A stretch of DNA of 64,000 nucleotides. It comes from Mycobacterium paragordonae (GTDB lineage: Bacteria; Actinomycetota; Actinomycetes; Mycobacteriales; Mycobacteriaceae). The stretch spans positions 3,782,001 to 3,846,000 of the forward strand of contig NZ_CP025546.1 in the NCBI RefSeq assembly GCF_003614435.1. Reading direction: 5' to 3'. The notes beneath the pieces are model-generated. The model was not told where the DNA came from. It worked only from the letters and a program-made list of their open reading frames with translations, and searched no databases. A program made the position numbers and the translations under genes. This document shows positions 12,101-22,458 of the stretch, one piece after another; position 1 is the first letter of the stretch, and every line of letters begins with the position of its first letter.

Positions 12101-15100
12101 CCGAAGCGCCGACGGCGTGCAGGGTCACACCCTGCCAGGAGAACGGCAGCACGAGTTCGGCCGCCGGGTTTGCCAATACCGCGGCGTGCAGGGCGGCGTC
12201 GAGCAACGCAGGATGTACCCCGTACGACGCCGAACCGCCCGCCGACTCGGGCAGCGTCACCTCGGCGAACAGCTCCTGGCCCCGAGACCACAACGCGGTC
12301 AAGCCGCGGAAAGCCGGACCGTACCCGTAGCCGTGCTCGGCCAACCGCTCGTAGCCGCCGGCCAGGTCGATCGCCACAGCACCCTGCGGCGGCCAGACCG
12401 ACAGATCCGCGCCGGGCTCGACGGCGCCGGGACGCAAGGTGCCCTCGGCATGACACACCCACACCGAACCGCCGTCGCCGTCGGCGTGCGAATAGATCGA
12501 CACGCCGCGCTGCCCGGTGTCGTCGGCAGCCGCTCCGACGATCACTTGCACCGCAACCGATCCCGAAGCCGGGATCACCAGCGGTGACCGCAACGTCAAC
12601 TCGTCGACCGCCGAACAGCCGACCTCGTCACCGGCCCGGATCGCCAATTCCACGAAACCCGTGCCGGGGAACACCGCCATGCCGGAGACGGCGTGGTCGG
12701 CCAACCATCCCTGCGCACTTGAAGAGAGCCGACCGGTCAGGACGACGCCGCCCGAGTCGGGCAACTCAACCACCGCGCGCAGCAGTGGGTGTTCGCTGGC
12801 AGTGAGTCCCAGACCCGAGGCGTCGGCGCCGGTGGCATCGCTGGACAACCAGAACCGGCGCTTGTCAAAGGCATATGTCGGCAGCTCGACGAACCCGGCA
12901 CCGTCCAGCAGTCCACGCCAGTTCACGGCGACCCCGGCAACGAACGCGGTGGCCGCCGAGGACAGGAACCGGTGCAGTCCCCCGTCTTCCCGACCCAGGG
13001 TGGGCACCACGACAGGCTCGACGTCGCAGGCGCTCGCGGTGCCCTCGATGCCCGCGATCAGCGCCGGGTGCGGACTGGATTCGATGAACACCCGGTATCC
13101 GTGTTCACAGGCGCTGCGTACCGCCTGGTCGAGTTGCACGGTCTGGCGGATGTTGCGGTACCAGTAATCGGCGCCCAAATCCGCAGTGTCCAAGCGACTT
13201 CCGGTAACGGTGGAGAAGAAGGCGATCCGGGACGCCGACGGCTCGAGTCCGGCCAGCACCTCGGTGAGTTCGGCGCGGATCGCCTCGACCTCCGCCGAGT
13301 GTGACGCGTAGTCGACGTCGATTCGGCGAACGCGTAGCTCCCGGTCGACGCAGACCGCAGCGAGTTCGTCGAGCGCCGCCACGTCACCGGACACCACGAC
13401 CGCCGACGGGCCGTTGACAGCGGCGATGTCGAGCCGATCACCGAAGGGCGCCAACAACTCTCGTGCCTGCTCGGCGCCACAGGCGATCGACAGCATGCCG
13501 CCGGGTCCGGCCAGCCCGGTGAGCAACCTGCTCCGCAGCGTGACCACCTTGGCGGCGTCGCGCAACGACAGCGCGCCGGCGACGTAGGCCGCGGCGATCT
13601 CGCCCTGGGAGTGACCGATGACCGCATCCGGGCGCACCCCGATCGACCGCCACAACTCGGTCAGGGCCACCATCACCGCGAACAGCACCGGTTGCACCAC
13701 GTCGACGCGGTCCAGCCCCGGGGCGCCCGGGGCGCCGCGTAGTACGTCGACCAGAGACCAGTCGACGAATTCCGCGAAAGCTTCGGCGCACGCCTCGATC
13801 TGCTGCGCGAATACCGGTGCGGTGTCCAGCAATTCGACGGCCATGCCCACCCACTGGGAGCCCTGGCCGGGGAAGACGAAGACCGTCTTGCCGGTCGGCT
13901 GGGCCGCGCCGCGGATGTATTCCCCCGGCTCATCGTGGGCCAGGTCGGCCAATCCAGCCAGCAGCTTGTCACGGTCGCTTCCGACAATGACGGCGCGATG
14001 CTCGAACGAGGTGCGGCCGGCCAGCGACCAGGCCACGTCGGCGATGTCCAGATCGTCACGCCCGCCGATGTATTCGGCCAATCGGGCGGCTTGCGCCGTC
14101 AAGGCCGAGGCCGATTTGGCCGAGATCGTCCACGGCACTGCCGGGCGTTGCGGCCCCGCCTGGCGAGGCGACTCGGCCGGTGCCGACTCGATGATGACAT
14201 GTGCGTTGGTGCCACTGATCCCGAATGAGGACACCGCCGCGCGGCGGGCCCGGGCGGGCTCGGTCTTCCAGGGCTGCGGCTGGGCCAACAACTCCACCGC
14301 CCCCGCCGACCAATCCACGTGTGGGGACGGCGCATCCACGTGCAGGGTCGCCGGCAACACCTCATGGCGCATGGCCTGGACCATCTTGATCACGCCGGCG
14401 ACGCCGGCCGCGGCCTGGGTGTGCCCCATGTTCGACTTGATCGACCCCAGCCACAGTGGCTGCCGGCCGGCCTCCGTGCGTCCCTGTCCGTAGGTGGCCA
14501 ACAACGCCTGCGCCTCGATCGGGTCGCCGAGCGTGGTGCCGGTGCCATGGCCCTCGACCACATCGACGTCCGTCGCAGACAAGCCGGCATTGGCCAGTGC
14601 CGCGCGCACTACGCGCTGCTGGGAGGGACCGTTCGGCGCGGTCAGCCCGTTGGAGGCGCCGTCCTGGTTGACCGCGGTGCCACGCACCACGGCCAGCACC
14701 GGGTGCCCCAACCGCTGAGCGTCCGAAAGTCGTTCCACCACAACGACGGCGCCGCCCTCGGACCACCCCACTCCATCGGCGGCACCCGCGTAGGCCTTGC
14801 ACCGGCCGTCCGGAGCCAGACCCCGGTGACGGCTGAACTCGACGAAGACCGTCGGGGTGGCGTTGACCGTCGCACCGCCGGCCAGCGCCAGGTCGCACTC
14901 TCCCGACCGCAGCGACTGCACCGCCATGTGCAGCGCCACCAGCGAGGACGAGCACGCGGTGTCCACCGAGACCGCCGGCCCCTCCAGACCCAGCACATAG
15001 GAAACCCGGCCGGAGGCGACACTGGACGTCATACCGGTGAGCCGGTAGCCCTCGATCTCCTCAGCAAACATTCCGTAGCCCTGGGCGATGATGCCGGCAA

Positions 15101-15560
15101 ACACGCCGGTGGCGCTGCCCCGCAACCCGCCGGGATCTATCCCGGCCCGTTCCAGGGCCTCCCAGGACAGCTCCAGCAGCATCCGGTGCTGAGGATCCAT
15201 GGCTAGCGCTTCGCTGGGCGCGATGCCGAAGAAGGCGGCGTCGAAGTCCGCGACACCGTCGACGAAGCCGCCGGTGTTGGCGTAGGTCTTGTGCGCGGCG
15301 TCGGGGTCGGGGTCGAACAGTTCGCCGACGTCCCAGCCGCGATCGGTGGGGAACTCGGCGATCACGTCGCGGCCCTCGGCGACCATCTGCCACAGGCCAT
15401 CCGGGGAGTCGACGCCGCCCGGGAACCGGCAGGACATTCCGACGATGGCGATCGGCTCGCTGTTCCGCTCCAGCAGCGCACGGTTGGTCTTCTTCAGGCG
15501 TTCAACCTGGACCAGCGCTTTCCGCAATGCTTCAGTCGCATGCTGGAGCTGATCACTCAT
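3120..15560 (-). CDS. pks12: Bimodular type I polyketide synthase Pks12 (mycoketide synthase)
   Basis: The 4146-residue protein has two full modules in the order KS-AT-DH-ER-KR-ACP. Module 1: KS with Cys203 (DTACSSS), AT with Ser651 (GHSQGE) and YASH, DH with DHAVSG near 956, [13 protein letters not shown] near 1505, KR GGTGMAG near 1690 with ANYSAAN, ACP Ser2002. Module 2 repeats this: Cys2230, Ser2674 (GHSVGE) with HAFH, DH near 2973, ER near 3520, KR near 3703, ACP Ser4021. By known AT fingerprints, module 1 loads methylmalonyl and module 2 malonyl units. This fits the alternating branches of mannosyl-phosphomycoketide, which the M. tuberculosis enzyme makes by modularly iterative assembly. 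A coiled N-terminal segment (residues 5-35) and an acidic C-terminal tail look like docking ends; no thioesterase is present. The start at 15560 has GAGGGG six bases upstream and matches the family N-terminus; an in-frame upstream extension to 15695 was rejected. The 296 bases upstream (15561-15856) hold no gene I can see. Confidence 0.95.
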   Translation of the reverse strand: MSDQLQHATEALRKALVQVERLKKTNRALLERNSEPIAIVGMSCRFPGGVDSPDGLWQMVAEGRDVIAEFPTDRGWDVGELFDPDPDAAHKTYANTGGFVDGVADFDAAFFGIAPSEALAMDPQHRMLLELSWEALERAGIDPGGLRGSATGVFAGIIAQGYGMFAEEIEGYRLTGMTSSVASGRVSYVLGLEGPAVSVDTACSSSLVALHMAVQSLRSGECDLALAGGATVNATPTVFVEFSRHRGLAPDGRCKAYAGAADGVGWSEGGAVVVVERLSDAQRLGHPVLAVVRGTAVNQDGASNGLTAPNGPSQQRVVRAALANAGLSATDVDVVEGHGTGTTLGDPIEAQALLATYGQGRTEAGRQPLWLGSIKSNMGHTQAAAGVAGVIKMVQAMRHEVLPATLHVDAPSPHVDWSAGAVELLAQPQPWKTEPARARRAAVSSFGISGTNAHVIIESAPAESPRQAGPQRPAVPWTISAKSASALTAQAARLAEYIGGRDDLDIADVAWSLAGRTSFEHRAVIVGSDRDKLLAGLADLAHDEPGEYIRGAAQPTGKTVFVFPGQGSQWVGMAVELLDTAPVFAQQIEACAEAFAEFVDWSLVDVLRGAPGAPGLDRVDVVQPVLFAVMVALTELWRSIGVRPDAVIGHSQGEIAAAYVAGALSLRDAAKVVTLRSRLLTGLAGPGGMLSIACGAEQARELLAPFGDRLDIAAVNGPSAVVVSGDVAALDELAAVCVDRELRVRRIDVDYASHSAEVEAIRAELTEVLAGLEPSASRIAFFSTVTGSRLDTADLGADYWYRNIRQTVQLDQAVRSACEHGYRVFIESSPHPALIAGIEGTASACDVEPVVVPTLGREDGGLHRFLSSAATAFVAGVAVNWRGLLDGAGFVELPTYAFDKRRFWLSSDATGADASGLGLTASEHPLLRAVVELPDSGGVVLTGRLSSSAQGWLADHAVSGMAVFPGTGFVELAIRAGDEVGCSAVDELTLRSPLVIPASGSVAVQVIVGAAADDTGQRGVSIYSHADGDGGSVWVCHAEGTLRPGAVEPGADLSVWPPQGAVAIDLAGGYERLAEHGYGYGPAFRGLTALWSRGQELFAEVTLPESAGGSASYGVHPALLDAALHAAVLANPAAELVLPFSWQGVTLHAVGASGVRVRVAPAGESAVSVELADGLGLPVLSVAAMVARPVNEKRLRAALSGSGPDRLFELVWTAATSTGGAATESGQMPYEIFESGVTEEDPVTASYERTHAALAALQSWLAEHETGVLVVATRGAMALPGEDVTDLAGAAVWGLVRSAQTENPGRLVLIDSDAPLDDSTLTAALAMGEPQLLLRAGQIYTPRVRGSRAADQILDPPGDGPWRLGLSSAGTFENLQLEPVPNAGAPLEPGYVRVALHAIAANFRDIMITLGMFTHEALLGGEGAGVVVEVGPGVSEFAVGDSVYGFFPDTSGTLVPGDVRLLLPMPSDWSYAEAAAISAVFTTAWFAFIDLAAAKPGQRVLIHAAAGGVGMAATQLARHLGLEVFGTASKGKWDTLRAMGFDEDHISDSRSLDFEEKFRTVTGGAGMDIVLDSLAGEFVDASLRLVAPGGVFLEMGKTDIRDPGVIAQEYPGVRYRAFDLFEPGRPRMHQYMLDLAELFDAGVLRPLPVTTFDIRRAPAALRYLSQARHVGKVVMTLPGLWARGTVLITGGTGMAGSALARHVVTQHGVRNLVLLSRRGPDAPGAAELVAELEAAGAQVQVAACDASDRPALAKVIADIPVQRPLSAVIHAAGVLDDTVVTSLTPDRIDSVLRAKVDAAWNLHELTRDSNVSAFVMFSSMAGLVGSSGQANYSAANCFLDGLAAHRRAHGLPAISLGWGLWDQASAMTGGLDEADLARLGREGVLALSSHEALELFDTALIVDEPFLAPARIDLAALRAHAVAVPPMFRDLVNAPTRRQVDESLAAAKSKSALAHRLHGLPEAEQHALLLDLVRSHIATVLGNVAPEAIDPDKAFQDLGFDSLTAVEMRNRLKSATGLSLSPTLIFDYPTPSGLATYIRTELAGVPQEITHSPAVRVTGEDQIAIVGMSCRYPGGVYSPEDLWDMVIQGRDVLSAFPVDRGWDLAGLYNADPDVTGTCYTRTGGFVDGVADFDPAFFGIAPSEALAMDPQQRLYLELSWEALERAGIEPGSLRGSATGVFAGVYTQGYGIGAAQAAEGFRLTGQSSSVASGRVAYVLGLEGPAVSVDTACSSSLVALHMAVQSLRSGECDLALAGGVTINATPDIFIEFSRMRGLSADGRCKAFAGAADGTGFSEGGGMLVVERLSDAQRLGHPVLALVRGSAINQDGASNGLTAPNGPSQQRVVRAALASAGLSAADVDAVEGHGTGTMLGDPIEAQALLATYGQGRDEPLWLGSIKSNMGHTQAAAGVAGVIKMVQAMRHQVLPATLHVDAPSPHVDWSTGSVALLTEPQPWPNEPARARRAGVSSFGISGTNAHVIIESGPAAPSAEPAGPKPAVLPWVISAKSAPALRAQAGRLAEYLGRHAELAAADVGWSLAGRSFFEHRAVVIGADRDELLSGLAELADDDLGAAIRGVAQPGGKTVFVFPGQGSQLLGMGMGLHATYPVFAEAFNTVVGELDRHLLRPLREVMWGHDESVLNTTEFAQPALFAVEVALFRLLESWGVRPDFVMGHSVGELSAAHVAGVLSLENAAVLVAARGRFMQRLEAGGAMVAVQATEEEVRPLLTAEVSIAAVNGPASLVISGTEDAVLKVAEQLRAEGRRVHQLAVSHAFHSPLMDPMIDEFGAVAAGLPIGTPTIPIISNLTGQPAGEDFASAAYWKRHVREAVRFADSIRYAHSAGATRFLEVGPSGGLTASIEESLPDVAITTSSALRKDRPEPTTLTNAVAQVHVAGAPVNWRAVLGQANFVELPTYAFERRRFWLSAGSTAVDAEGLGLAAGDHALLGAVVDLPSSGGVVLTGRLSAATHGWLRDHSVGGVAIFPGAGFVELAIRAGDEVGCTTVDELTLAAPLILPESGSVAVQVVVDAADESGSRGVSIFSRAESGWLLHAEGSVSSAPAQPVPDMSTWPPAGAAQVDVTGTYERLAEQGYGYGPAFQGLTAMWRRGDDLYAEVNLPEVAGLSPTGFGVHPVVLDAALHAIIVGANDSVERSDGVLVPFAWQGVCLHAAGASAVRARITPTGPSSVSVELTDALGLPVLSVASMVARPVTEQQLKAALSGSAGDRLFEVNWSPAPASGAISTPPYHLFESEPVAGDTLSGVYTATHRALAAVQAWLAEHDAGVLLVSTRGAMALPGESLTDLAGAAVWGLVRSAQTEHPGRIVLVDTDVPIAEDEAAAVLAVGEPQVLLRNGTPHIARVHGSRAVRGLLAPPGDVPWRLGMSSPGTFENLRTEPIPDADAPLGPRQVRIATSAMAANFRDVMIALGLYPDEAAAMGVEASGTVIETASDAGLFTAGERVTGLFPEGTGAVATTDERLLIKIPAGWSDTDAATAPVVFATAYYALKVLADVRPGQRLLVHAAAGGVGMAAVQLARHWGVEVFATASKGKWDTLRAMGFDEAHIGDSRSLDFEDSFRAATGGRGVDVVLDSLAGDFVDASLRLVAPGGVFLEMGKTDIRDAAEIAEQGVRYRAFDLFEAGPDHIQRMLAELAELFDAGVLKPLPATVFDVRRAPAALRYLGQARHVGKVVMAVDSVDSGLGGGTVLVTGGTGMAGSALARHLVHRHQVRRLVLVSRRGPDAPGADELTAELEAAGAAVRAVACDAADRTALARVIADIPAQHPLSAVIHAAGTLDDAVVTSLTPERVDAALRAKVDAAWNLHELTSDLKLSAFVMFSSIAGLAGASGQANYAAGNSFLDALALHRQQRGLPAVSLGWGLWDQASSMTGALGAADLARFARDGIVAMGSEEALELLDTALLVDEPFLLPAHIDLVALRAKFDAGTLPPMFVDLINAPARRQVDDSLAAAKSKSALLQRLEGLDEEEQHAVLLDLVRSHIATVLGNTTPEAIDPDRAFQELGFDSLTAVEMRNRLKAATGLGLSPTLIFDYPNSAALAGYFHQELLGAAHQDAQPAAAPGEEELRRVVASIPVKRLRQAGVLDLLLALANESDGDRNGAAAAPQDESTGKDLADMDLDDLVNAAFMDDDE

Positions 15561-15856
15561 TACTAACCCCTCGCCTAAATTTGGTCGTCTCTGACCCGCC
15601 GGATGCGGCTCTCGCCGAGTCATAGAAGTCGCTGCGCGAAGCGATTGCTTGGCGCAGCTTTCCGACCCAAGAATCTCGCTCGTGAGTATCGCCAACTCCG
15701 GCAGGATTTCAAAAACGTCGACTACTCCCAGTAGCTAGCCGAAGACCGGCCGGGCACCCCGCGTACCGTGAGCCTTCTGCACTCCCTTGTACACCCGGCC
15801 CGCCGTTCATGGCGCGACTGTACCGGTCCGGGCGGGACATGCGTTCCGCGCGCGCC

Positions 15857-16207
15857 TCAGACTCCCACGCGACGCCAGCCGTCCGCGGCCCTGGCCGCGC
15901 GCAGCAACTCGTCGCACAATTCCCGCAGTTCGGTCGCCGCCGCGCCTTCATCAAGCGCCGTGACGACGTCCTCGGCCGCACATCTGACCTGATAGACGCG
16001 ATCGGACAGGTCGGCGGCCTCCTCGGCCGACAACACCACCGCATCGGTGGGCAGGGCGGCGACTTCGCCGCGAGAAATCATCGCCCGCTGTTCGTAGGCC
16101 CGCTGCCGGCACGACTGCCGGCAGTACTGGCGGCGGCGGCCCATTCCCACGTCGGCGACATCGCGCCCACACCAGCGACAGGGCTGGGGCCGGATGCGAC
16201 GACTCAC
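15857..16207 (-). CDS. Small zinc-ribbon-like protein (Rv2049c-type)
   Basis: The 116-residue protein begins at GTG 16207. It has an N-terminal cysteine cluster, CRWCG then YCRQSCRQR, spaced as in a treble-clef or zinc-ribbon site (CxxC...CxxxC). This is followed by an Ala/Glu/Leu-rich helical region (about 45-115). A putative nucleic-acid or protein-binding role is inference. It is divergent from rbpA across a 176-base gap and lies upstream of pks12 on the same strand. An in-frame extension to 16384 would run through the rbpA promoter region and is unlikely to be coding. M. tuberculosis Rv2049c, as I recall it, is shorter (73 aa), so the gene may be truncated there. Confidence 0.7.
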   Translation of the reverse strand: MSRRIRPQPCRWCGRDVADVGMGRRRQYCRQSCRQRAYEQRAMISRGEVAALPTDAVVLSAEEAADLSDRVYQVRCAAEDVVTALDEGAAATELRELCDELLRAARAADGWRRVGV

Positions 16208-16291
16208 GCCTGACGACTTTAGTCCGATCCGGGCTGTGATCCCGGTATCATGGACAATCGCGTCGCGCATCGCGCAGCAACGCGAGGAACC

Positions 16292-16319
16292 GGGAACTTG
16301 TGCAGGCGGTCTTAACGTT
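16292..16319 (+). promoter_or_regulatory. Candidate ECF-type promoter upstream of rbpA
   Basis: GGGAAC (16292-16297) is followed after 18 bases by CGTT (16316-16319), 65 bases before the rbpA start. This resembles SigR/SigH/SigE-type promoters (GGAA...GTT). Streptomyces rbpA is controlled by the stress factor SigR, so stress control is plausible. The match is by eye only; a SigA-like TATCAT at about 16247 is an alternative. Confidence 0.35.
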
Positions 16320-16383
16320 TGCTTAGACAGATCCAGAATCACGGGAGCAGCAGCAGCTCGCCGGACCCAAAGGAGCAGTACCA

Positions 16384-16719
16384 ATGGCCGATCGTGTCCT
16401 ACGAGGTAGTCGCCTCGGAGCCGTGAGCTACGAGACCGACCGCAATCATGACCTGGCGCCGCGCCAGATCGCTCGGTACCGCACCGAGAACGGCGAGGAG
16501 TTCGAGGTCCCGTTCGCCGATGACGCCGAGATTCCCGGCACGTGGCTGTGCCGCAACGGCATGGAAGGCACCTTGATCGAAGGTGACCTGCCCGAGCCGA
16601 AGAAGGTCAAGCCGCCGCGTACCCACTGGGACATGCTGCTGGAGCGCCGCTCGGTCGAGGAGCTCGAGGAGCTACTCAAGGAGCGCATGGAACTGATCCG
16701 GTCCAAGCGCCGGGGCTAG
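16384..16719 (+). CDS. rbpA: RNA polymerase-binding protein RbpA
   Basis: The 111-residue protein shows the features of actinobacterial RbpA. An N-terminal tail (MADRVLRGSRLGAVSYE) is followed by a core barrel with ATWLCRNG-like sequence (GTWLCRNGMEGTLIEGD, residues 52-68), a basic linker KKVKPPRTHWDMLLERR (73-89), and a C-terminal sigma-interaction helix rich in Glu/Leu/Arg. RbpA binds RNA polymerase with SigA or SigB, stabilises the open promoter complex and affects rifampicin tolerance. AAAGGAG lies about nine bases before the ATG. The gene is divergent from the zinc-ribbon gene and convergent with ppm1. Confidence 0.97.
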   Translation: MADRVLRGSRLGAVSYETDRNHDLAPRQIARYRTENGEEFEVPFADDAEIPGTWLCRNGMEGTLIEGDLPEPKKVKPPRTHWDMLLERRSVEELEELLKERMELIRSKRRG

Positions 16720-16720
16720 C

Positions 16721-16836
16721 GAGCCCGGCGATCGCGAGCGCGGCGTAGCCGGGCGAAGCGGGTCGCCGGATTACGTGTGAGCCCGGCGATCGCGAGCGCG
16801 GCGTAGCCGGGCGAAGCGGGTCGCCGGATTACGTGT
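16721..16836. repeat. Two exact tandem 58-bp repeats between rbpA and ppm1
   Basis: The unit beginning GAGCCCGGCGATCGCGAGCG and ending TTACGTGT occurs at 16721-16778 and again at 16779-16836 without mismatch. The first nine bases of a third copy follow. The second copy contains the ppm1 stop codon (16829-16831) and the end of its coding sequence. The unit contains complementary CCCGGC and GCCGGG and could form a hairpin, so it may act as a bidirectional terminator. It resembles mycobacterial intergenic repeat (MIRU-like) elements. Confidence 0.9.
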
Positions 16837-17617
16837 GAGCCCGGCTGGACCGGGTGCGGTCGCGCCGGCCCTCGATCCCCCACTGGGCGACCTTGACCAG
16901 CGCCTCACGGATGTTGGAGCCGCTCATCTTCGAGACGCCGATTTCACGCTCGGTGAACGTGATCGGCACCTCGACGACGACGAACCCGTTGTTCACGGTG
17001 CGCCAGGTCATCTCGATCTGGAAGCAGTAGCCCTTGGAGTCGACGCTGGCCAGGTCGATGGTCTCGAGCACTTCGCGGCGGTAGGCCCGGTAACCGGCGG
17101 TGATGTCGTGCACCCCGACGCCCAGGGCCAGGCGCGAGTACGTGTTCGCCGTCCAGGACAAGGCCCAGCGGCGCCACGGCCAGTTCCGTACGGTGCCGCC
17201 GTGCACGTAGCGTGAGCCGATCGCCAGATCGGCGCCGGCGTCGACGGCCTCCAGCAGGCGGTAGAGCTGCTCGGGCGCATGGCTGCCGTCGGCGTCCATC
17301 TCGACCAGAACCTCGTAGCCCCGGCTCAGTCCCCAGGCGAAACCTTCCAGATATGCCGCGCCGAGGCCGTTCTTGACGGTCCGGTGCAGGACATGGATCC
17401 GATTGGGATCGGCCGCCGCCAGTTCGTCCGCGAGCCGCCCGGTGCCGTCGGGACTGTTGTCGTCGACGATGAGGACGTGCACGTCGGGGCAGGCGTCGGT
17501 GACGCGCCGATGGATCAGAGGCAGGTTCTCAAGCTCGTTATAGGTGGGGATGATCACCAGGACGCGCTGGCTGGGACTGTTGCCCGCAACCTCGGGCCCA
17601 GACTGGCCGGTGGTCAT
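16829..17617 (-). CDS. ppm1: Polyprenol-phosphate mannosyltransferase Ppm1 (stand-alone GT2)
   Basis: The 262-residue family 2 glycosyltransferase has [12 protein letters not shown] (22-33), [10 protein letters not shown] with the nucleotide-binding Asp pair, VEMDADGSH (the DxD metal site) and [10 protein letters not shown]. It transfers mannose from GDP-mannose to polyprenol phosphate at the inner membrane face, giving the donor for lipomannan, lipoarabinomannan and protein mannosylation. There is no membrane domain of its own. ATG 17617 overlaps the lnt stop as ATGA. In M. tuberculosis the two are one fused protein (Rv2051c); here, as I recall for M. smegmatis, they are two proteins, presumably interacting. 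Confidence 0.93.
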   Translation of the reverse strand: MTTGQSGPEVAGNSPSQRVLVIIPTYNELENLPLIHRRVTDACPDVHVLIVDDNSPDGTGRLADELAAADPNRIHVLHRTVKNGLGAAYLEGFAWGLSRGYEVLVEMDADGSHAPEQLYRLLEAVDAGADLAIGSRYVHGGTVRNWPWRRWALSWTANTYSRLALGVGVHDITAGYRAYRREVLETIDLASVDSKGYCFQIEMTWRTVNNGFVVVEVPITFTEREIGVSKMSGSNIREALVKVAQWGIEGRRDRTRSSRAHT

Positions 17618-19545
17618 GTAGCTCCTTCATTTCGCCCGATAGACGTTCGGTCGCCCTCGTCGGACTGGCCTTCGTTCGCAGTCTCAACGTGTGCCGTCGC
17701 TGATTCGTTCGCAACTTCCTTGTCATCCGTTTCAGCTGACGGCGTATCGGAATTGTCAGGTTCGCCCGCCGGCTCCGACCGCCCTCGCCTTCGCAACCGA
17801 GGGCGCCTCGGACGTGGGAACCAGCCGGAGGAAGAACTATTGTGCCGTATCGCGAAGAGAATCACCGCCCCAGCCGTCCCGACCAGCACCCATTGCAGGA
17901 TCGGAGCCCACCGGGTGGCCGGCGTCAACTTGGTTTTGAGGCGGACCTGGGTGTCGATGTAGTCGGGGGTGAAGAAGTCGGTGCGCTTGAGCTCCGCCCC
18001 GTCCGGCGCGATCACTGCGCTGATCCCGGTGGTGCCCGCCACCAGAACGTATCGGTCATGCTCAACGGCACGGACCTTGGCGAACGCCAGCTGTTGCTCG
18101 CTCATGGTTTTGGTGAAGGTGGCGTTGTTGCTGGGCACGGTCAGCAACTGCGCGCCGTTGAGCACCGAGTTGCGCGCCGCGCGGTCGAAGACCACTTCCC
18201 AGCAGGTGGCGACCCCGACGGGGATGCCGGCGATGCGCACGGTCCCGGTGCCGGGCACCGGGACGAAGTAGCCGGCGCGGTCGGCATAGCCCGACAGATG
18301 CCGGAACAGCCACCGCATGGGCAGGTACTCGCCGAACGGCTGCACGATCGCCTTGTCGTGCCGGTCGGCGGGCCCGGTGCCGGGATTCCAGACGATCATC
18401 GTGTTGGTGTATTCGGGGTTGTCGTCCGGACGGCCGGGCTTCGCCAGCAGCGTGCCGATCAGGATCGGCGCTCCGATCGCATCGGCAGCCTTTGAGATCT
18501 CCTGACCGGCGTCGGGGTTGACGAACGGATCGATGTCCGATGAGTTCTCCGGCCAGACGACGAAACGGGGTTGCGGGGCCAGACCGGCGCGCACGTCTTC
18601 GGCCAGCCGCAGGGTCTGGCTGACGTGGTTGTCCAGCACCGCGCGCCGCTGTGCGTTGAATTCGAGGCCTAACCGGGGCACGTTGCCCTGCACAACGGCG
18701 ACGGAGACGGTCGGCTCACCGCCGGATCCGACACCTGCGTGCCGGACCTGCGGCCACACCAGGGTGGCGGCCAGCAACACCAGGCAGATGCTGATTCCAG
18801 GCAACAGGACGGCGGGAGGTTCCGACTTGTTTTCGGTCGCCCGGGTCCCTCCGCTTTCGAACCACTTGCCGATCTCCTGGGCGATGGCCGTGACGCTGGC
18901 ACCTACCAGAACCACCGCGAACGACAAGAGTGGAACGCCGCCGAGCTGCACCAACGGCAGCAGCGGGCCCTCGGCCTGACCGAAGGCGATCGATCCCCAG
19001 GGAAAACCGCCGAACGGAAAGGTGGATTTGAGCCACTCCTGGGCCCCCCACAGCACCGCGAACCAGATCGGCCATCCGGGCAGGCCTCGCACCAACACGG
19101 CACACAGGCCGAACAAACCCGGGTAGACCGCGCAGACGGCGGCCAGCACCAGCCAGGGCACGTCACCGACCAGCGTGCTGATCCACGGCAACAGCGGCAG
19201 GTAGAACGCCACTCCGAAGAGCACGCCGTAGCCCAGCCCGCCGGCCGATGTAGTCGCCGGATGCTTGAGCACCCAACTCAACAACGCGATGGCGAGGATG
19301 GCGGCCCACCAGCAATTCAGCGTCGGAAAGCTCGCGTACATGAGCAGGCCGCTGGCCAGCGCGCCGACCAGTCGCGCCAGCCTCGGGCGCAACCGGTCCC
19401 AGACGGCCGGCGTCCGCGCGAGCCCGCGGCGAGCCAGCCCCCGCAGCCGGGCCGGAACGCCGGGGCGAGCCGCTGGCAACTGGTCCGGTTCGGGGTCCAG
19501 CGAATCATCCGTTGTTTGCTCTGGGTCTGGCGTGCCGTCAGCCAT
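17614..19545 (-). CDS. lnt: Apolipoprotein N-acyltransferase Lnt
   Basis: The 643-residue protein has about seven hydrophobic segments between residues 40 and 230 and near the C-terminus, around a nitrilase-fold domain. The expected catalytic triad is visible: Glu in VVWPENSS, Lys in [16 protein letters not shown] and Cys in [11 protein letters not shown]. Lnt adds the third acyl chain to lipoproteins at the outer face of the plasma membrane. The C-terminal 70 residues are charged and low-complexity ([15 protein letters not shown], then Glu/Asp/Thr-rich), like a former interdomain linker that now ends at TGA 17614 overlapping the ppm1 start. The ATG at 19545 overlaps the amidohydrolase stop by eight bases. 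BlaC in this window is one likely lipoprotein substrate. Confidence 0.93.
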   Translation of the reverse strand: MADGTPDPEQTTDDSLDPEPDQLPAARPGVPARLRGLARRGLARTPAVWDRLRPRLARLVGALASGLLMYASFPTLNCWWAAILAIALLSWVLKHPATTSAGGLGYGVLFGVAFYLPLLPWISTLVGDVPWLVLAAVCAVYPGLFGLCAVLVRGLPGWPIWFAVLWGAQEWLKSTFPFGGFPWGSIAFGQAEGPLLPLVQLGGVPLLSFAVVLVGASVTAIAQEIGKWFESGGTRATENKSEPPAVLLPGISICLVLLAATLVWPQVRHAGVGSGGEPTVSVAVVQGNVPRLGLEFNAQRRAVLDNHVSQTLRLAEDVRAGLAPQPRFVVWPENSSDIDPFVNPDAGQEISKAADAIGAPILIGTLLAKPGRPDDNPEYTNTMIVWNPGTGPADRHDKAIVQPFGEYLPMRWLFRHLSGYADRAGYFVPVPGTGTVRIAGIPVGVATCWEVVFDRAARNSVLNGAQLLTVPSNNATFTKTMSEQQLAFAKVRAVEHDRYVLVAGTTGISAVIAPDGAELKRTDFFTPDYIDTQVRLKTKLTPATRWAPILQWVLVGTAGAVILFAIRHNSSSSGWFPRPRRPRLRRRGRSEPAGEPDNSDTPSAETDDKEVANESATAHVETANEGQSDEGDRTSIGRNEGAT

Positions 19546-21136
19546 AAATGACCGAACCCCGGTGCACGGTTTGCCGGCACTGCGGCAGCGGCTCGTTCTC
19601 GTCCAGCCGGGGCAGCGCGGGGACCCGGGAACGCGGGTCGGTGGACCACCGTTGGACGGCGTCGCGGGGCGCGCTGACGTCGAGCACGCCGGCGTCCCAT
19701 ACCGCATACGAGGCGGGAGCGCCGGGGACCAGGGTGCCGGACACGCCGTCGCGGACGCCGCCGGCCCGCCAGCCGCCGCGGGTGGCGGCCGCGAATGCCG
19801 CCCGGGCCGAGACCGCGCTGCCGGGTGTGCGGTGATGAATCGCGGCGCGCACTCCGGCCCACGGCTGGAAACCGGTGACGGGCGCGTCAGAGCCGAAGGC
19901 GAGGGGCACGCCTTGCGATGCTAACAGCGCCAGCGGGTTGAGCCTTGAACCTCGGGCCGGGCCAAGTCGCTGGGCGTACATGCCGTCCCTGCCGCCCCAC
20001 AGCGCGTTGAAATTGGGCTGCACACTGGCGATGACGCCCCAGGCTCCAAGCTTGGCGGCCTGGTCGGCGGTGACCATTTCGAGGTGCTCCAACCGGTGTC
20101 CGCAACGAGCGACGGCAGCCACCCCGAAGTCGTCCACCGCCCGTTCGAATGCGTCCACCACCGCGGAGACCGCGGCATCGCCGATGACGTGGAAACCGGC
20201 CGTCACCTCGGCCTCGGTGCACGCGCGGACGTGCGCGTCGATCGCCGCCGGGTCGAGATGGCGGGTGCCGGTGCAGCCGGGAGCGTCGGCGTAGGGTTCG
20301 TGCAACCAGGCAGTGCGGGACCCCAGCGCGCCGTCGATGAACAGGTCGCCGGCCAGCCCGCGGGCGCCGGTCTCGGCGATCAGGGTGCGGGCCGCGGAGG
20401 CGGTGGTCACTGGCTCTCCCCAGTACCCGATCACCTCGACCCCTGCGTTGAGACGGCGCAGTGCGAGCCAATCGTCGAGCCCGCCGATTTGCGGTCCGGC
20501 GCATTCGTGGACTGCCACGACGCCCGACGCGGCCAACGCCTCGAGTGCGGCGACGCGGGCTTCGGTGAGTTGGTCGTCGCTCAGCAGGCTGCGGGCGACC
20601 GCCCGGACCCGGTGGTGCGCATCACCGGTCAGCGGTTGCTCGGCGGCGAACCCGGCCGCGGCGGGCAGGTCGGGGACCAGCCGCCGCAACGCGGTGGACG
20701 CCAGCGCCGAATGCACGTCTATCCGGGTGAGATAGGCGGGACGGTCACCCAGCACCCGGTCCAGGTCGTCGGTGCCGGGCACGGTGTTCTCCGGCCACCC
20801 CGACTCGTCCCAACCATGGCCCCACACCGGACGTCCCGGGTGAGCCGCCGCGTAGTCGGCAACCATCTGCAGAAACTGAGCCCGGGAACCGGCCGCCCGT
20901 AGATCCAGTCCGCTGATGGCCAAACCCGTTGCGCTGACATGGATGTGGCTGTCCACGAAGCCGGGCGCCACGAACGCACCGTCGAGATCCTGGACGTCGG
21001 CATCGGCAAATTGACGACGCCCCACCTCATCGCTGCCCAGCCAGGCGATGACATCACCGCGCACAGCCATCGCGGTGGCGTCGGGATGACTCGGACTGTG
21101 CACCCGGCCGTTCACGAGCAGCGTGGTAGACGTCAC
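19538..21136 (-). CDS. Amidohydrolase 3 (YtcJ-like metal-dependent hydrolase)
   Basis: The 532-residue protein has the metal HxH motif as [10 protein letters not shown] (about residues 62-71), a central TIM-barrel sequence with [15 protein letters not shown] and FHVIGDAA, and the late metal-site motif [12 protein letters not shown]. This places it in the amidohydrolase 3 group, hydrolysing C-N bonds in an unknown substrate, probably in the cytoplasm. The start is GTG 21136. It overlaps lnt by eight bases, so the two are probably co-transcribed; M. tuberculosis Rv2052c seems to be the counterpart by position. There is no evidence of a signal peptide. Confidence 0.85.
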   Translation of the reverse strand: MTSTTLLVNGRVHSPSHPDATAMAVRGDVIAWLGSDEVGRRQFADADVQDLDGAFVAPGFVDSHIHVSATGLAISGLDLRAAGSRAQFLQMVADYAAAHPGRPVWGHGWDESGWPENTVPGTDDLDRVLGDRPAYLTRIDVHSALASTALRRLVPDLPAAAGFAAEQPLTGDAHHRVRAVARSLLSDDQLTEARVAALEALAASGVVAVHECAGPQIGGLDDWLALRRLNAGVEVIGYWGEPVTTASAARTLIAETGARGLAGDLFIDGALGSRTAWLHEPYADAPGCTGTRHLDPAAIDAHVRACTEAEVTAGFHVIGDAAVSAVVDAFERAVDDFGVAAVARCGHRLEHLEMVTADQAAKLGAWGVIASVQPNFNALWGGRDGMYAQRLGPARGSRLNPLALLASQGVPLAFGSDAPVTGFQPWAGVRAAIHHRTPGSAVSARAAFAAATRGGWRAGGVRDGVSGTLVPGAPASYAVWDAGVLDVSAPRDAVQRWSTDPRSRVPALPRLDENEPLPQCRQTVHRGSVIYG

Positions 21137-21177
21137 GGCAAAACCCTAGATGCCGGGCGGGAAGCCCCGGGACCGCG

Positions 21178-21717
21178 CTAGCGGGGCGGCTGGTCCGGGC
21201 GCGGAGAGTAAGTCAGGATCGGTGGTTCGCCGTCGATGACGTCGATCACCTCGCCGTCGATGTAGTCCCGGTCGTCCGGGGTGGTGCGGCGATCGGCCAG
21301 ACCGGTCGCGTCCGCACCGAGCAGCGGGACTCGGCGGAGGAACCCACGCAGCGCAACGGTGGTGAGAGCCGGCCGCGCGGCGGCCCGGATCGGCGGCACC
21401 AGCAGCAACAGGCCCAACACGGTGGTGGCCAGACCCGGGACCACGACCAGCCCGGTGGCCAGCGCGGTGAGCGCGCCGTCACTGAGTGCGGTGCGCGGTT
21501 CCTGGACGCCGGTTCGCAGCTGCATGAACTGCCGGGTGAGCTGCAGCCCGCCCATCGGGGCCCCCAGACCCAGTCCCAGGACGAGGGTGCCCAGCAGCAC
21601 CACTACCGTCCAGCCGACGCCGATCGCCGCCGCCAGCCCGATAGTGACCATGAGCTCGACGACGGCGTAAATGAGAAACAGCCGTCCAACCATGTGAGGC
21701 CAACGTCTGCGACGCAC
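21178..21717 (-). CDS. fxsA: FxsA-family membrane protein
   Basis: The protein is up to 179 residues, with three or four membrane segments (about 11-30, 36-50, 82-105) and the FxsA-type pattern of a short integral membrane domain followed by a soluble charged tail. The family is named for suppression of phage T7 exclusion in E. coli; its normal function is unknown. The start is uncertain. GTG 21717 has GGA upstream; ATG 21693 gives a 171-residue protein that begins right at the first membrane helix. It lies 41 bases upstream of the amidohydrolase on the same strand and diverges from the dienelactone hydrolase gene, leaving only about 50-70 bases for both promoters. Confidence 0.85.
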   Translation of the reverse strand: MRRRRWPHMVGRLFLIYAVVELMVTIGLAAAIGVGWTVVVLLGTLVLGLGLGAPMGGLQLTRQFMQLRTGVQEPRTALSDGALTALATGLVVVPGLATTVLGLLLLVPPIRAAARPALTTVALRGFLRRVPLLGADATGLADRRTTPDDRDYIDGEVIDVIDGEPPILTYSPRPDQPPR

Positions 21718-21765
21718 GATGGAGTTCCGTGAACGGTCGCGCCCCGGCTGCAGTTAGATGACGCT

Positions 21766-22458
21766 ATGACGACGATTGAGCTGAACACACCCGCCGGACC
21801 GATCGATGCCCTGTTGAATGTTCCTTCCGGTGAGGGTCCCTGGCCCGGCGTGGTGATAGTCCACGACGCGATCGGCTACGGGCCGGACAACGAGGCGGTG
21901 TCACAACGGGTGGCTCGAGCGGGCTACGTGGCGCTCACTCCGAACCTGTATGCGCGGGGCGGCCGGGCGCGGTGCATCACCCGGGTGATGCGTGACGTGC
22001 TGACCAAACACGGCCCCGCCATCGATGACGTGATGGCGGCGCGCGAGCATCTGCTGGGCCTGCCGGAATGCTCCGGACGGGTCGGCATCGCCGGCTTCTG
22101 CATGGGCGGGCAGTTTGCTCTTGTCTTGTCGCCCAAGGGTTTCGGCGCATCCGCGCCGTTCTACGGCACCCCGCTGCCGCGCAAGCTCAGTGAGACGCTG
22201 GACGGTGCGTGCCCGATCGTGGCGAGCTTCGGCAGCCGCGACCCGCTGGGGATCGGCGCGGCCGAGCGACTGCGCAAAGTGACCACGGCCAAGAACATCA
22301 CCGCCGACATCAAGTCCTACCGCGGCGCCGGGCACAGCTTCGCCAACCAGCTGCCCGGTCAGCCGCTGCTGCGCGTCACGGGTTTCGGCTACGACGACGA
22401 CGCGACCGAAGACGCCTGGCGCCGAGTGTTCGCGTTCTTCGGCGAGCACCTGGGATGA
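21766..22458 (+). CDS. Dienelactone hydrolase family protein
   Basis: The 230-residue alpha/beta hydrolase has nucleophile Cys in GIAGFCMGGQFAL (GxCxGG), Asp in GSRDPLGIG and His in GAGHSFAN. This is the Cys-Asp-His triad of dienelactone hydrolases. A cytoplasmic esterase or lactonase is likely; the substrate is unknown. It corresponds by position to M. tuberculosis Rv2054. The next gene starts within its stop codon (ATGA), so the two form an operon. Confidence 0.9.
   Translation: MTTIELNTPAGPIDALLNVPSGEGPWPGVVIVHDAIGYGPDNEAVSQRVARAGYVALTPNLYARGGRARCITRVMRDVLTKHGPAIDDVMAAREHLLGLPECSGRVGIAGFCMGGQFALVLSPKGFGASAPFYGTPLPRKLSETLDGACPIVASFGSRDPLGIGAAERLRKVTTAKNITADIKSYRGAGHSFANQLPGQPLLRVTGFGYDDDATEDAWRRVFAFFGEHLG

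Noticed and set aside
15718..15730. Shared AGTAGTCGAC with the palindrome at 38474
   Set aside because: A ten-base match without the second half-site is likely chance.
16721..16836. CRISPR-like repeat
   Set aside because: The two units are contiguous with no spacers and no cas genes are near.
17614..17617. Frameshift within a fused lnt-ppm1 gene
   Set aside because: The four-base ATGA overlap with a proper start codon and a complete GT2 domain fits two genes; unfused forms are known in other mycobacteria.
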